Assembly (NCBI RefSeq): GCF_026262505.1 | Contig: NC_067208.1 | Location: 11,975,962-12,039,961 of the forward strand | Reading direction: 5' to 3' | Length of the DNA stretch: 64,000 nucleotides | Source of the DNA: Trichomonas vaginalis G3 | Lineage: Eukaryota > Parabasalia > Trichomonadida > Trichomonadidae | In this document: positions 1-10,867 of the stretch, one piece after another | Layout: every line of letters starts with the position of its first letter | Position numbering within the stretch: position 1 is the first letter of the stretch | Made by a program: the position numbers and the translations under genes | The notes under the pieces: generated by a model | The model's input: the letters and a program-made list of their open reading frames with translations, nothing else | Told to the model about the DNA's origin: nothing | Database searches by the model: none

Positions 1-2099
1 CAAAACACTGCTGTAGTAGTTGTATGGAAATACTTCTTTCGGTCCTGTTTGTAAGTTAAACATAGCAGGAAATAGTTTAAGCTTCTTATTTATAACACTG
101 TAAGAGTCTTTTATAATAATTGCCCTTCCTTTATATAAGCCAGTTATTTGCATTGTTCGTGAACCTTTAATGATGGGAGTTCCTTTCACTTCTGTCATGT
201 GTCTTAAGATGAAGTTTATATCATAACTGAGGTTATGGAAATATATTAAACTCTTGTCAGGAAGTCGTTCCAAAAATTCTGTTGCACAGTTCTGACCCAA
301 ATGCTTTCACTCACTGAACCATCTTCACTGTCATAACAGATGTTAAAAGCTTTATGAAAGCCGTCTGTGCTACACTCAAAGTCAGCAAAGAAAACGTGCT
401 CAGGAATGAACTTGCACTTATTTTTATTTACTTCTTTTGACTCGGCTTTCTTCTTCAGTTGTACACAATACTTTGGAGCATATGTCAAATCTTTAAATGG
501 TGCAAGGTTCTGTTTATATAAGTCAGTCGTATATGTGAAAAGTTCTCCATAAGAAATAGGTTCGAAATATTTGCACTCCCACAATGTTTTCATAACATCC
601 CATAACGGTGTTGTTCTATCATAACGAACTATGTATTTATCTTCTCTCTTTGTATAAATCTTCATTTGTTTCTCAATGTTCATTCCACCACAAGCTTTGA
701 GACTTTCTTTGTAATTTCTGACAAAATATGTTGTCATTGGTAATCTTTCATTTAGCATGTAGTGGTCTTCAACAAGAAGTAAGTCAATAGTTCGAACAGT
801 TTCACATTCTTTTGGTATGTATCTCTTTATTTCATTATGTCTTGAGTCATTGAAATAACCAATGGTAACATTAAATGCTATACCTGTTGCGTCAGAAATT
901 TCTTGTACTTTACTTTGAGGAAAGTCTCTAACACGAATGACTTCTCTCATGTGGTCAATAGTTTCTTCATTTACTCCAGCCTGAATGCAAGCATAAACGA
1001 AGCAGTTATCTTCTGTCATAAGTGTTGCAGTTCTTTTGTTCAGTTCATTGAAGATTTGGTAGCGCTCAAGATTTATAGGTAATGTGCAAAGATACTTCCA
1101 GAACTGACCGCTTCTTTCTTATAAAACTTCTTTTCACCATTATCTTTCCAAAAGCTTTCTATAAGTGCTGGGTTTCCTGTTTGCTTAAGAGCTTCCAAAA
1201 TGGCTTTCTGGTCATTTGTCAGTGTGCTTTCATCTCTATATGGTCTCTTTTTTGGTTTGCCTTTCTTTACATCTGACATCGTTAAGCCTTCATATTCTGT
1301 TAAATCATACATCTTTATTTCGTAAGATTCTTTATGTTTGTCAAGAAGAAGTCATAGTGCATTTCAACAATACCTGCAGCATTTGCTTCTATCTCTGATA
1401 TAAAGTTCTCCTTCAAGAGCTGATGTAGTAATGTTCCAATATTATTGAGGTTTAACGTAGAACATTCATACTTTCCACCAAGTTTATAACATACCATCCA
1501 TCTCTGTTGTGAGTTTATTTTAATTTCTCTAAGAGTCTCATGAAAACCTTACCGAAATGTTTGTGTAAGTAGTCTCTGTTTGGTTCATCTAAAGCTTCAA
1601 TGTTAAAGTCAATGAGTCTATTGCCTGACTTCACATTCCTCTTCCTATTCTCTTCATCTTTCTTTAACCATCTCTCACCTTCTTTTGGTTTGTCGTCAAT
1701 GGAACGAAGGACATCGTTAGCTTTGCGAACTTGTTCTATAGCGCTCTTAAACATCTCTCTTCTCTGTTGTTTCAGTGTGTCGTCTCTTCTTCTTGTTTCA
1801 CCAACGTTTGCATTTGTTATGTCAAACATTTCTCTTCTTACTTCATGAGGTACTGAACGTCTATGATATAAGTCAATAGCAACGTCATTTAAAGGAAATG
1901 CTCTTGCATGGACTTCGTCCTCGCCGCGTTGCGGCTTTATGAACTCATGAATTCTATCATAACTTATTGCACCATTATAGTCTTGAATGAAGTCAGCGAG
2001 TGCTTTTTTGTTTGTTGCGTAATGTTTGCAACATCTATTAGCTTCTGTAAGAAGTTGTTTTATTTCCGAGTGTTCTAACTTAGACAACTTCCGATACAT
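1..2099 (-). pseudogene. Polinton DNA polymerase B, partial and broken (copy A)
   Basis: This is the N-terminal and exonuclease-proximal part of the protein-primed family B DNA polymerase of copy A. The window begins inside it, so the polymerase motifs are not visible here. It is nearly identical to the corresponding part of the whole-looking polymerase of copy B (19393-23172). The start lies about 90 bases from the divergent small gene at 2190. It is broken, with about three or four breaks, and is best read as a fossil. Confidence 0.9.
1910..1935. repeat. Double-hairpin palindrome inside the polB coding region (copy A)
   Basis: Two adjacent short GC-rich hairpins are visible: GGACTTCGTCC and GCCGCGTTGCGGC, separated by two bases. 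On the coding strand they read Pro-Gln-Arg-Gly-Glu-Asp-Glu-Val. The same structure in the same reading frame occurs in two unrelated genes of these Polintons (13994 and 36008; 17707). GC content is far above the surroundings. Confidence 0.75.
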
Positions 2100-2189
2100 C
2101 TTTAGTAGGAAATAAAAAAATATTTTTTGAAAAAATTAGATTAGATTTTTTTAAGTTATTTTTCAAAATAACTTAATATTTTTATTTTA

Positions 2190-2663
2190 ATGAAACACAT
2201 GCAAGATTGCAAGTTCTTTTCATACAATGCTCTCGCTACTGCCATCAAGAATGAGTTCAATAATGCTTCAAATGTTAATGTTATCTTTAACAAGAAGTTT
2301 GTGAAAGAATCTAAGTTTGGTCAGTATGTCAGACCATTAGCTATCGTCATTGACCGCAAACGTTATACTTCACAAGAGTTAGCAGTAGTTTTGAAACAAA
2401 AGGGTTTCTTCGTGAATGTCAAAGATACTCATTATACTGTCATAAAGAACTCTAACATTGACTTCTTCAGTATTGCTTTAAATCTTTCCGAACAGAAAGA
2501 ATATAAGAAGGGTGAAACAAATGTGAAATATTATCCTTCATCTCTGAAGACAATAACGAACAAAGATGTTATACAGAAATTCTTACCAAAGGTTGAAGAA
2601 GCTTCTATTGACATTGACGAAGGAAGTGAAATGGTTGACGAAATAGACCCTGAAGCTATTTAA
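2190..2663 (+). CDS. Polinton small protein of 157 aa, unknown function (copy A)
   Basis: This 157-residue protein is transcribed away from DNA polymerase B across a very AT-rich gap of about 90 bases that must hold both promoters. It is nearly identical to 23263-23736 of copy B, with only a handful of substitutions. It is lysine-rich in the middle and ends in an acidic tail (IDIDEGSEM...). I do not recognise a domain. Its fixed position beside polB in both copies suggests a role in replication or regulation, which is inference. Confidence 0.7.
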   Translation: MKHMQDCKFFSYNALATAIKNEFNNASNVNVIFNKKFVKESKFGQYVRPLAIVIDRKRYTSQELAVVLKQKGFFVNVKDTHYTVIKNSNIDFFSIALNLSEQKEYKKGETNVKYYPSSLKTITNKDVIQKFLPKVEEASIDIDEGSEMVDEIDPEAI

Positions 2664-2779
2664 GCAAAAATATATTTTTGAATAACTGATGAGGTCACCG
2701 GGTCACCAGGTCACCAGGTAATTTAACTTTTCTGAAAAAATGAGACAACATGACATTTTGACAACATGGAGAGATTAAT

Positions 2780-3012
2780 GCAAAAATGAATGTTATCGTT
2801 TATGTTATCGTTTATGTTATCGTTAATGTTATCGTTAATGTTATCGTTAATGTTATCGTTTATGTTATCAGTGTCGAACATAATTGACATGGAGCATTTA
2901 TGTTATCGTTAATGTTATCGTTTATGTTATCGTTTATGTTATCAGTGTCGAACATAATTGACATGGAGCATTTATGTTATCGTTTATGTTATCGTTAATG
3001 TTATCGTTAATG
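2780..3012. repeat. ATGTTATCGTTA/TTT minisatellite
   Basis: Many tandem 12-base units of the form ATGTTATCGTTA or ATGTTATCGTTT lie downstream of the 157-aa gene of copy A. They are interrupted by two copies of a longer block containing CAGTGTCGAACATAATTGAC. The equivalent gap in copy B (after 23736) lacks the array, so it expanded in copy A or was lost in copy B. Confidence 0.9.
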
Positions 3013-3041
3013 AGTGTAAATATAGCACAAAAATATATTTT

Positions 3042-3092
3042 AGGTGAAGAGGTGAGATCTCACCCGTTTTTTCACCTCTTTTTTCACCTCAT
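3042..3092. repeat. AGATCT-centred intergenic palindrome (GGTGA type)
   Basis: GGTGAAGAGGTGAGATCTCACC followed by further TTTTTTCACC arms forms a dyad centred on AGATCT. It sits in the gap downstream of both flanking genes. Related palindromes occur at 4738, 5821, 14644, 23754, 24969, 26036, 26488 and 36659, always between Polinton genes. A 3'-end or protein-binding function is possible but unproven. Confidence 0.75.
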
Positions 3093-3142
3093 TCTCTCTT
3101 CGTTAATGTTGTCGTGACTTCATCGTTAATGTTGTCGTGACT

Positions 3143-3928
3143 TCATTCTTCCTCTTTGAAGTTATCGAAATATTCTGTTATTTTTTCCTTCAGTAATGTT
3201 AAGTCTTCTTTGAATGTAAGTATTGTGCAACCTTTGATGTCATAGTGTGTTTGAGGAAGAGTATTTTTGACAATTTCCTTTATTTGCTCATTCGGTGTCA
3301 TTGAAATCGGTAAGTTTTCACGATAGAACCAGTTTCTGTCAGATTTATATATTTTAGCTAAGTCATAAAAGCTCTTGTTGTTTCTTCTGACTAAATGCAA
3401 CATAACCATATCTTTATCTTCTTCTTTCTCCAATTCTTCAGTATATATCATATACCTATAACTCTTTTCCTTTCCTTTTGGTACTGAACGCGGTATTCTT
3501 TTCTGTATGCTTTTGTCTTTGGATTCAATGACTTCATCTTTTGCTTTATATAGTTCATCTAACATCATGAAAATATAACAAGCATAACGAGGTGAAGCCC
3601 ACATTGCTACAGCGTTTACTAAAAGTCTATGAACATAATAACCTTTCAAACAAGGAGCCAAATTCTTGCGATTTTCATACGGAATCTCTTCATTCTGCAA
3701 AGCAATTATATGAGGAAATTCTTCTAAAAGTTCTTTTGTCTGTTGGTTTTCAAACCAATGATATGCTTGCTTTGTAGAACGAAGAGCATTCATTATACTT
3801 TGCGTTTGGTACATATCGTCTTTGACTGAACGAATGAGACGTAACTGTTTGTTATACTGTATGTACTCGTATTCTTCATTTATGGCTTCATGAACGATAG
3901 CAGTTGTTGTGTTCTCTGATGTTGACAT
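3143..3928 (-). CDS. KilA-N domain DNA-binding protein (copy A)
   Basis: This Polinton accessory gene encodes about 261 residues. The centre contains a KilA-N signature (LLVNAVAMWASPRYACYIF), a DNA-binding fold found in large DNA viruses and phages. The C-terminal part, with basic KSIQKRIPRSVPKGKEK and a conserved region after it, matches copy B at 23833-24672, while the segment before KilA-N differs between copies. I chose the ATG at 3928; the upstream frame begins only with a non-ATG codon. The 5' leader is shared with neighbouring genes. Confidence 0.75.
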   Translation of the reverse strand: MSTSENTTTAIVHEAINEEYEYIQYNKQLRLIRSVKDDMYQTQSIMNALRSTKQAYHWFENQQTKELLEEFPHIIALQNEEIPYENRKNLAPCLKGYYVHRLLVNAVAMWASPRYACYIFMMLDELYKAKDEVIESKDKSIQKRIPRSVPKGKEKSYRYMIYTEELEKEEDKDMVMLHLVRRNNKSFYDLAKIYKSDRNWFYRENLPISMTPNEQIKEIVKNTLPQTHYDIKGCTILTFKEDLTLLKEKITEYFDNFKEEE

Positions 3929-3960
3929 TACTGTCTTTACATACAAGATAAAAATTTTTG
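3929..3960 (-). promoter_or_regulatory. Shared 5' leader with ATGTAA start-stop
   Basis: The sequence just upstream of the start reads, on the minus strand, TTGTATGTAAAGACAGTA then ATG. It contains an ATG directly followed by a TAA stop. The same leader precedes the genes starting at 4627, 24672 and 25949, and a diverged form precedes the one at 5736. It may be a common promoter or leader around which different coding regions were swapped. Confidence 0.5.
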
Positions 3961-4015
3961 TTAGGAAAAAATTAGCGTTATTTTCTGACTTTCACAAAAG
4001 ACAAAAATAAACGCT

Positions 4016-4627
4016 TTACATGTATTTTTCAGCAACTTCGTCAAATAATTTTATAGCTTTATCTATCTCATCTACTTCAAACGTTTCTTTACCTTTTATG
4101 GGAGCACCATACATTTTCTCAAACTTTTCGAGTAGTTCTGTTTCTGCGGCTCTCATATCATTAACGAACACAACCTTGACTCTATTGACTGTACTGTCAT
4201 ATCTTTGAGTTATATTATATGTTCTTCCTATCTTATATCTCTTTGTATTGAAGTCCTTCGGTTTCTGAACGATGTAAAGTAAGCCTTCACTGCAACGTTC
4301 TGAGTCGAATGAACCATAAGTTATGAAGTTATATCCAACAACAGGGTCAATCCACAGAAGAATTATTGGTATAAGACTTTTGTCAATGAGATATGCTGTA
4401 GTTCCATAGAATCTTACCGATATCATGAGCTCAGGATTTCTTGTCAAAATTTTCTGAGTAGAAGCAATTCTAACCCAGTCCTTTGTTTTCTTTCCAGAAG
4501 GTGTTATAATGTCTGACAAAGAATATTTGTTGTATTTCTTACAGTATCTTACGTTTAAATCACCAATTCTAACCACTTTGGTGTCATTGTCAATCTTTCT
4601 TACTGTTTCAAACTCAATGTTTGACAT
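4016..4627 (-). CDS. KilA-N plus GIY-YIG/T5orf172-like protein (copy A only)
   Basis: This protein of about 203 residues has two apparent parts. Residues ~60-105 resemble a KilA-N domain (ISVRFYGTTAYLIDK, ILLWIDPVVGYNFI). Residues ~115-200 resemble the T5orf172/MUG113 branch of the GIY-YIG superfamily (LLYIVQKPKDF, YKIGRTYNITQRYDS, AAETELLEKFEKMYG). This fusion is common in large DNA viruses and phages. No equivalent gene is present between the matching neighbours of copy B. The shared leader precedes the ATG. Confidence 0.75.
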   Translation of the reverse strand: MSNIEFETVRKIDNDTKVVRIGDLNVRYCKKYNKYSLSDIITPSGKKTKDWVRIASTQKILTRNPELMISVRFYGTTAYLIDKSLIPIILLWIDPVVGYNFITYGSFDSERCSEGLLYIVQKPKDFNTKRYKIGRTYNITQRYDSTVNRVKVVFVNDMRAAETELLEKFEKMYGAPIKGKETFEVDEIDKAIKLFDEVAEKYM

Positions 4628-4737
4628 TACTGTCTTTACATACAAGATAAAAAAATAAATAAAAATAAAAATAACTTTATTTTTATCTTTTATGAAAATT
4701 CATGAAATTTGGTCATTTTTCAGCAAAAATAATGTTG

Positions 4738-4790
4738 AGGTGAAGAGGTGAGATCTCACCCGTTTTCTCACCCGTTTTTTCACCTGTTTT
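4738..4790. repeat. AGATCT-centred palindrome (GGTGA type)
   Basis: GGTGAAGAGGTGAGATCTCACC with further TCACCC arms lies just downstream of the gene ending at 4793. At the matching place in copy B (24969-25003) the palindrome is built from GGTTAG/CTAACC instead, so both arms differ together. Confidence 0.7.
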
Positions 4791-4792
4791 TT

Positions 4793-5736
4793 TCACAAGC
4801 GTTTTACATGAATTGTACGATGTATATTTGAAATCCTAAACAATTTCGTAGCTTCTATTTCTTCTTTTAGTACATCGAATGTTTTAATCATGCCGAAAGT
4901 TTCTTTATACTTCTTCTTGACGTCAGAAAGAAGGAAATCTTCTGCTGTTGAATAGTTTTTATTAAGAAATGTCAACATATCCATTTTATCTTCTGCTGGC
5001 TTTTCTGCTTCTTTCTTTAAGTCTGCATAGTCGTTTCGCATTATTTCTATCTCTTTGACTGAGTAGTTATATTTTCTTATTGCTGCTTTACATTTTGAAC
5101 ATTGCGGCATCATTTTTGCGTTATACATTGAAATAAAACCAGCTAGAACAACTAAGGCGTCAATGGTTTTCTTTAACTCAAAAGCTGCTGGTTTTATCTG
5201 TTCATTCCATACTTTACCTCTTCTATCTTTATCTCTTATCTGCCATACACATTCTGCAATTAATGAAACAAAGTTGTCGTATGTCTTAAATTCTTCGGAT
5301 TTGTAAAGGTCAGAAATATTTTTATAAACCATGTCGCAATCTTTGTCCATAACTTTATGGTTGCAATGATATCCTAGAAACTCATAGTTTACCTTTCGTA
5401 TGAACTTCTTTATTTCTACCGAGTCAGTTGCTTTGACTTCAATTTCGTCAAATTCGGGAATGGTTAGTTTTTTGCTGAATTTCAGGTAGTTTAGGTAAAT
5501 GGTCGATGAGGTCCTGCATGTCATAAAGATATTCTTCATTTTCTTCATCCTGTGCGGTACAGTCTAAATTACTTGTTAACAGTTCTTGCTTTATCTTCTG
5601 GATTTTTGTTTCGAAAGTATATGAAGAAGGAATGAAGTTTTTTCATCTCTACCAACATTGACGTAGGATTCATGACTAGCGAGTTTGGTGCTGTAGTTGT
5701 GGCTTGAATTGTTGTTGTGCCGATTGTTGAAATCAT
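4793..5736 (-). pseudogene. Polinton Cys-motif protein, broken (copy A)
   Basis: This is the copy A counterpart of the 312-residue gene at 25011-25949. A CSKCKAAIRKYNYS segment gives one CxxC pair that could bind metal. The protein is lysine-rich and lies between the KilA-N genes and the integrase. No known family is recognised. It is broken, with about one or two breaks. Confidence 0.65.
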
Positions 5737-5820
5737 ATCTTTACATACAAAATAAAAAAAATAAATAAAAATAAAACTAACTTTATTTTTTCTATCTTAA
5801 GGAAATTCATGAAAATTCAT

Positions 5821-5870
5821 GAGGGTGAAAAAAGAGGTGAAAAAACGGGTGAGATCTCACCTCTTCACCT
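5821..5870. repeat. AGATCT-centred palindrome upstream of the integrase 3' end
   Basis: Three GGTGA-type arms face TCACC arms around AGATCT. The same element stands at 26488-26536 in copy B, at the same distance from the integrase stop. The 100 bases separating it from the integrase are nearly identical in both copies. Confidence 0.7.
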
Positions 5871-5971
5871 AAAATATATTTTTGGTGTAAATTTATGACA
5901 AAAATAAATGGTACCATTAATGATATCATGACTGTTCTCATTCATGTCTGATTTACATCTAATGAAAAAGT

Positions 5972-7056
5972 TTAGAAGAATTTTCTTATTCTTTCTGGCT
6001 TATTTTTGTCTTTCCAGTACTCCCGCTCTAATGGTCCCAGATGTGTTGTCTTTGACTCTCTCAAGTTCTTAGATGGTATAACATCTTCAACGCCTCCTTC
6101 ATATCTTACTTTATAAGTGTCATCGTTTATGTTATAGCCAAGTATTTCAATAACCACTCCTCGCTTTGCTTCGTCAATGGTTTCAGCAAGTTTGCCATTA
6201 CTACTTTCAACTAATTTATGTCGAGGGTAAAACGCAATAGAGTCGTCAGCAGCTTTTATAAGATATCCATTACCTTGCGTAGAGTCTACGATATAATAGT
6301 TTCTACTTAACCTTAAACGTTTCTTTGTCAACGGTTTGTCGTCAAGAACTACACGAACTTTTGTACCAGGAATGAGGGTAAATTGTGTTGAATTTCTGAT
6401 ATTTTGTGTTTGGCTTCGTTTCTTTTGTATATACTTTTCTTCTTGTTGTTGTGTCATTGAATTTGGTGTATGTCCTGTTGTAGAATGTGTTGAGGAATTA
6501 TATACTTCGAGAAAATGTTTCATTGTTTCTTCGGTAAAGTCTCGCTCTTGGTTTAAATCTCTGAGCGTTCTTATGAAGCGGTTTATGATGCCGAGTATGT
6601 TATGGTTATGGTCTTCAGTAGTGTAGTGAGTTATGTTATGCTTAATGAGAAAATCTGTGATTTCATTGCTGAGGTATGCACTGTCTTGGTCTGATGTTAA
6701 AGTACTTGGGCTATGTTCTGCTACAAACTTTTGTAAAACTCTTAACACTTCACGAGTTCCTTTATTTTTCATTGGATATGCAATGCTTTACGAGTGTTAA
6801 CATTAATGAAGATGAGGAATGGTTTATGTCCTCCTTTTCTGCTTTGAATGAGAGTGTCAAATTGGTATGCGTCAGGAGTGTTGGAGTAAATTGGTAAAAA
6901 GTAGTCGTAAGGGTTTATTTTTGTTTGATGTACAACATTTTTGTCAAAGAACCTTTTCACTTCAGCTCTGTTAGTAAATCCCCAACTCTTTGCAGCTTCA
7001 TTGAACTTCTTAAATGACCTCCATGGATGTTGTTCGAATACTTCTTTCAAGCTCAT
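5972..7056 (-). pseudogene. Polinton integrase (rve type), broken (copy A)
   Basis: This is a retroviral-type DDE integrase core, the enzyme that inserts Polintons. Motifs visible on the minus strand include TLTSDQDSAYL around the second Asp and the region NHNILGIINRFIRTLRDLN after it. They are followed by a chromodomain/SH3-like tail (YKVRYEGGVEDVIPSKNLRE). It is the same gene as in copy B (26638-29328). It is broken, with about one break. Confidence 0.88.
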
Positions 7057-7096
7057 TTATGTAAAGTTAAAGATTTTATTCTAGGCTCAAGCGCGT

Positions 7097-10073
7097 TCAA
7101 TGAACTCTATACCATGCGAATATAGTCATAAATGGTGGCATATAATCTTCACCCGAGCCTGTTGGATTTGTTGTGAAAGTGTGTGAATGATTTCCTCCAG
7201 GTTCAGTTTGTCGAAAAGTCTTTTTTGCTGCATTGTTATAAGATGGAGATAAAACATCATTGCCAGCTTCATACTCTGAGTTGTATAATGGGTGGTCTCT
7301 TAATGAGTGGCTATGGTCGCCAGAAAAGTTTGTAGTTCCTGTATGAGTGTGCGGTGGAAGGTTTGCTTCAGTAATTTTCTTCGAACCTCCTGTTTGCTTT
7401 GAAGAGTTAGCACAGTATAAGAATTTGTCTACAATCTGCTGCCACGTACCAAAACCCAGAACTGTTGCTGGATATGTTGAGTTCATTGACGTATAAATAG
7501 AGCCTATAGGATATAATGTTTGAAGTATTTCAGTCTTTAATGTTTGAAGCTCTGTTTTGTCTGCTTTCTTATCATATAAATCTTGAGCAGTGAATTTAAC
7601 ATTATTTTCATCACCCATGACATAAACATTTTTACAGCTAATTTTTTTATTCGTTGTTATGTTTTCATTCGATGTTAAACCTTGTGGAAAGTTAGGAGGT
7701 TTATAATATAATGCATCCCCATCAGTTCCGTCAACCGTTCCTTCAATACTTTCTATAGCAACAGTTGAGAAGAAGTTATGTGTATGTTCTTTGTCTGCTT
7801 TCTTATCTAACATTGCTGGTAGTTCATGTGTTTCAAAGTTTCTGGCATGACCTTCAATGTTCATACATTTGTTATTTAAGGAGTTTAGTGTATCTTTTAC
7901 GCTTGTACTTGGATTCTCTAAAGGTGCACTTGAACCGAGAGTATAGTTCAATATTACATCGTCTGCTCTAACAGTAGTGAAGGATTCGTTTGTATGGTTC
8001 TTGTCAGCTTTACTGTCTAATGTAGCTTGAAGTTCATTTATATCGGAGATGTTGTGTTTATGAGATTTCAAAACTTTGTTCATTGCTTCGAGTTCAACTT
8101 TGTCAGCTTTACTTTTAATAGCATCTTCAAACGTTATTTTTGACTTAACTCTCAAGTAAATCTTTGGTTCAACTAATACACCGTTAACATTGAAAGTAGA
8201 GGCATAAATTTCACCGGTATAACCAAATGCTTCTGGTGCTTTAGCTACATCATACTGTACAGTACAGCTTATGTCATAACCTTTAGCACGAATGTATTTA
8301 TATCTTCTTTCATTAAAATTTTTGTCTTCGCTTCATCACTTCGTGTTAAATATCCATGGTAGTCCGTTATAATCTGTTCGTCTGAAGTTATATAATGAAC
8401 GTGGTTCTTGACTTTATCACTCAGAGCTAAAAGCTCATTTTTGTCTGCTTTTTCGGCTAATTTCTCTTCTATCTCATTCACTTCTAATTCAACTCTTCCG
8501 CCAGAACTCTTATTATCATTAATCTTTTTCATTAATTCGGTAATTACGTCATAAAGACTATATTCTGTTTTCGGTTTTGTAAATAATGAGTCAAAATTTC
8601 TTTTCATCATTACATCGCTGACATTAATGATATCACCAATTCCTTTTTCATTTATTCTCTTCATTAATTCTGCAATAATGACGAATATATAATCTGTTAA
8701 TTTATTCTCTTCATCGAGGGTTATAGAATGTTTTGAAATTGAATCATTAACTCCTCTAAATAAATCAATAACTTCAGGATACACGTTTTTAATGTCTCGA
8801 ATAACCCGACCAGTATCCTGTTGTTCATGTTCTTCGTTCCCGTCGTTACGTGGTTTTATATCTCTAACCATCATCAACGCAGCAGTATAACCGGAGGGTT
8901 TGTTGCTATCTGTTCGAAAATCCGTCCGTTATGTACGGTATATCTAAATAATTTCTTTGTGTTTGTTAAAACATTTGAAACAAGTCTTTTAAAACCATCT
9001 ACAAAATTTCCTGTTTCACCTAATGTTCTTGCAGCATTTACAAGCTCACCCATTCCCGCTTTTGACCCCAAAAACGTCCATATTGCATTTATTTCACTCT
9101 GTATAGTTGTCCATTCAGCGAAACTAACACCCGCATTCGCTAAGCTGAAAATGAAATTCAGTGGATCGAACTTAATTCCACCTTCTTTTTCAATTTCAAC
9201 GAACTCACTAACATGAGATTTTAAGTATTCTTTCGTTAAAATTGTTTTCCCCGATGTTATGTCATTAACGAAACTATCACCGTCAAAAGTTAACGAATTC
9301 AATTTCGTCGTTGATGCTTTTATTTCATACACCGCTTTATCGATAGTTTTTGGCTCACCTTCTTTAGAAGCATATGAAACATTAATGAATGAATTATATG
9401 TATTCGTGAATGAGTTAAAATCAATGATTTTCATTAATGACGCCTTTAATGATTCATTTACTGTCGAATCCCTTAAAGCAATTAATGAACTGTCATTTAT
9501 GAAAGGTACACTGCAAACCGTCGAGTTTGGATCAAATGCTGTAGTTGGTGCAGGAATATTAATGATATAAGTCATTAAATCATTAAGTGACGTAAATAAT
9601 GTTGTCGTTTTTGATTTAATTTCTTTAGCATCTGTTATATACGGTAATTTTATTTCTGTAGTTTCTGAATTAAAGATATTCGCTAAAATGTTTTGTAAAC
9701 TGTTTTGAACAGCTGTGTAAACCGTTGAATCCGGAACTCTTACGATTTCACCGTCCTTAATAAAAGGCATTGCACATGGTGTAGTGCTTGGGTCAAATCT
9801 TTTTGGGTTATGATTCAACATATATTCTAATGCTTCATAAACAGACCTATATACGGTTGTATTATCTTTTTCAATAATTTCACCGTCCTTTATAAACGGC
9901 ATAGTACATGGAGTTAAAATAGGGTCAAACTTTTCATAGTCCTTCCATGTTATGTATTTCTCAGTATTTCCATCAGTGATAACAATATATTTGTCAGTAA
10001 GTGTGAGAGAGTATTGACCAAAATATAAACGTTTAGCTCTGTCAGCTTCATACGCATATGCAGCTATACTCAT
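7097..10073 (-). pseudogene. Phage-tail-like fibre protein, broken (copy A)
   Basis: The C-terminal region resembles phage tail collar/baseplate receptor-binding domains: YPIGSIYTSMNSTYPA, GTWQQIVDKFLYC, and His-rich LPPHTHTG and GNHSHTF, the HxH style known to bind metal in T4 gp12. Repeated short units with KADK and HTH motifs precede it. The N-terminal half carries repeated units with STVCSVPFINDSSL and STPCAMPFIKDGEI and has no collagen repeats, unlike copy B. It is broken, with about two breaks. It is likely displayed on the virion (inference). Confidence 0.75.
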
Positions 10074-10090
10074 ATTTTAATGAGAATAAA

Positions 10091-10867
10091 ATGTTGTTCT
10101 ATTTGCAAAGTACAGACCCAAACGAATACGGGACAGTAAAGCTACAAACAAACTTAGGTCTACAGAATGAGGCGCTTGCATTCAGAATGGTTGACTTCAA
10201 TACTATCGCTTCATTCGTTATAACAGATGAAACAGATTTCATGGAGATTGAAATAGATGGAAAGAAGCACGAAATAAGATTTCACAATAATGTAGAATAT
10301 AAGATGGAAACATTAGCTGGAGTGTTAAATGCTCTCATAAATACTACAATAAACAAGGATAACGAAGAAAACTTAATGAATGTTAAACTTATTGCAGGAG
10401 TTTTGAAGTTCAGTTATGCGAAGGAGTTTAAGATACCAAGAATGAGTCATAGAGTACAACTTCTTTTGGGTGCATACCATATGACATTTCCTTTGAAAAG
10501 TGTTGACAAAACGATTGAGATGAAATCTGTTCCATACGTATGTTATGGTAATTGTTTATACATTGAGTCTAAAATAGCTAATGTCACAGGCATTTCAGGA
10601 GTTAATAGTAAAGGTTCAGTAGAATATAAATCCTTCTGTTATGCAGTCAATTCAATGTTCATTCCAAACGTTCCTGTCATAGCAACTCATTTAGGTAAAT
10701 GGGTTCGCATTAGTCCTCATAATTTGAAAGACATGCAATTCAGACTTGTTGACTTTCAAGGAGAGCCTGTAGAACTGAAGGCACCAGTGCGAATGACTGT
10801 TGAAGTTGACTTTTTAGAAAATATTAAATGCAACAGCTTACAAGAGAACTCAGAGCTAAAAATATAA
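10091..10867 (+). CDS. Minor capsid (penton-like) candidate, 258 aa (copy A)
   Basis: The gene is divergent from the fibre gene. The protein is beta-rich by eye and ends with LKDMQFRLVDFQGEPVELK followed by a hydrophobic beta-like strand, as seen in Polinton and virophage minor jelly-roll proteins. It closely matches 32047-32811 in copy B except for a variable block around residues 55-105. I used the ATG at 10091, which corresponds to the only ATG start in copy B; an in-frame ATG also exists at 10058 inside the fibre gene. The family call is inference. Confidence 0.55.
   Translation: MLFYLQSTDPNEYGTVKLQTNLGLQNEALAFRMVDFNTIASFVITDETDFMEIEIDGKKHEIRFHNNVEYKMETLAGVLNALINTTINKDNEENLMNVKLIAGVLKFSYAKEFKIPRMSHRVQLLLGAYHMTFPLKSVDKTIEMKSVPYVCYGNCLYIESKIANVTGISGVNSKGSVEYKSFCYAVNSMFIPNVPVIATHLGKWVRISPHNLKDMQFRLVDFQGEPVELKAPVRMTVEVDFLENIKCNSLQENSELKI

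Noticed and set aside
3929-3946. Conserved N-terminal peptide YVKTVM shared by several proteins
   Set aside because: It would need a TTG start. The shared sequence is better explained as an untranslated leader, with the true ATG just after it.
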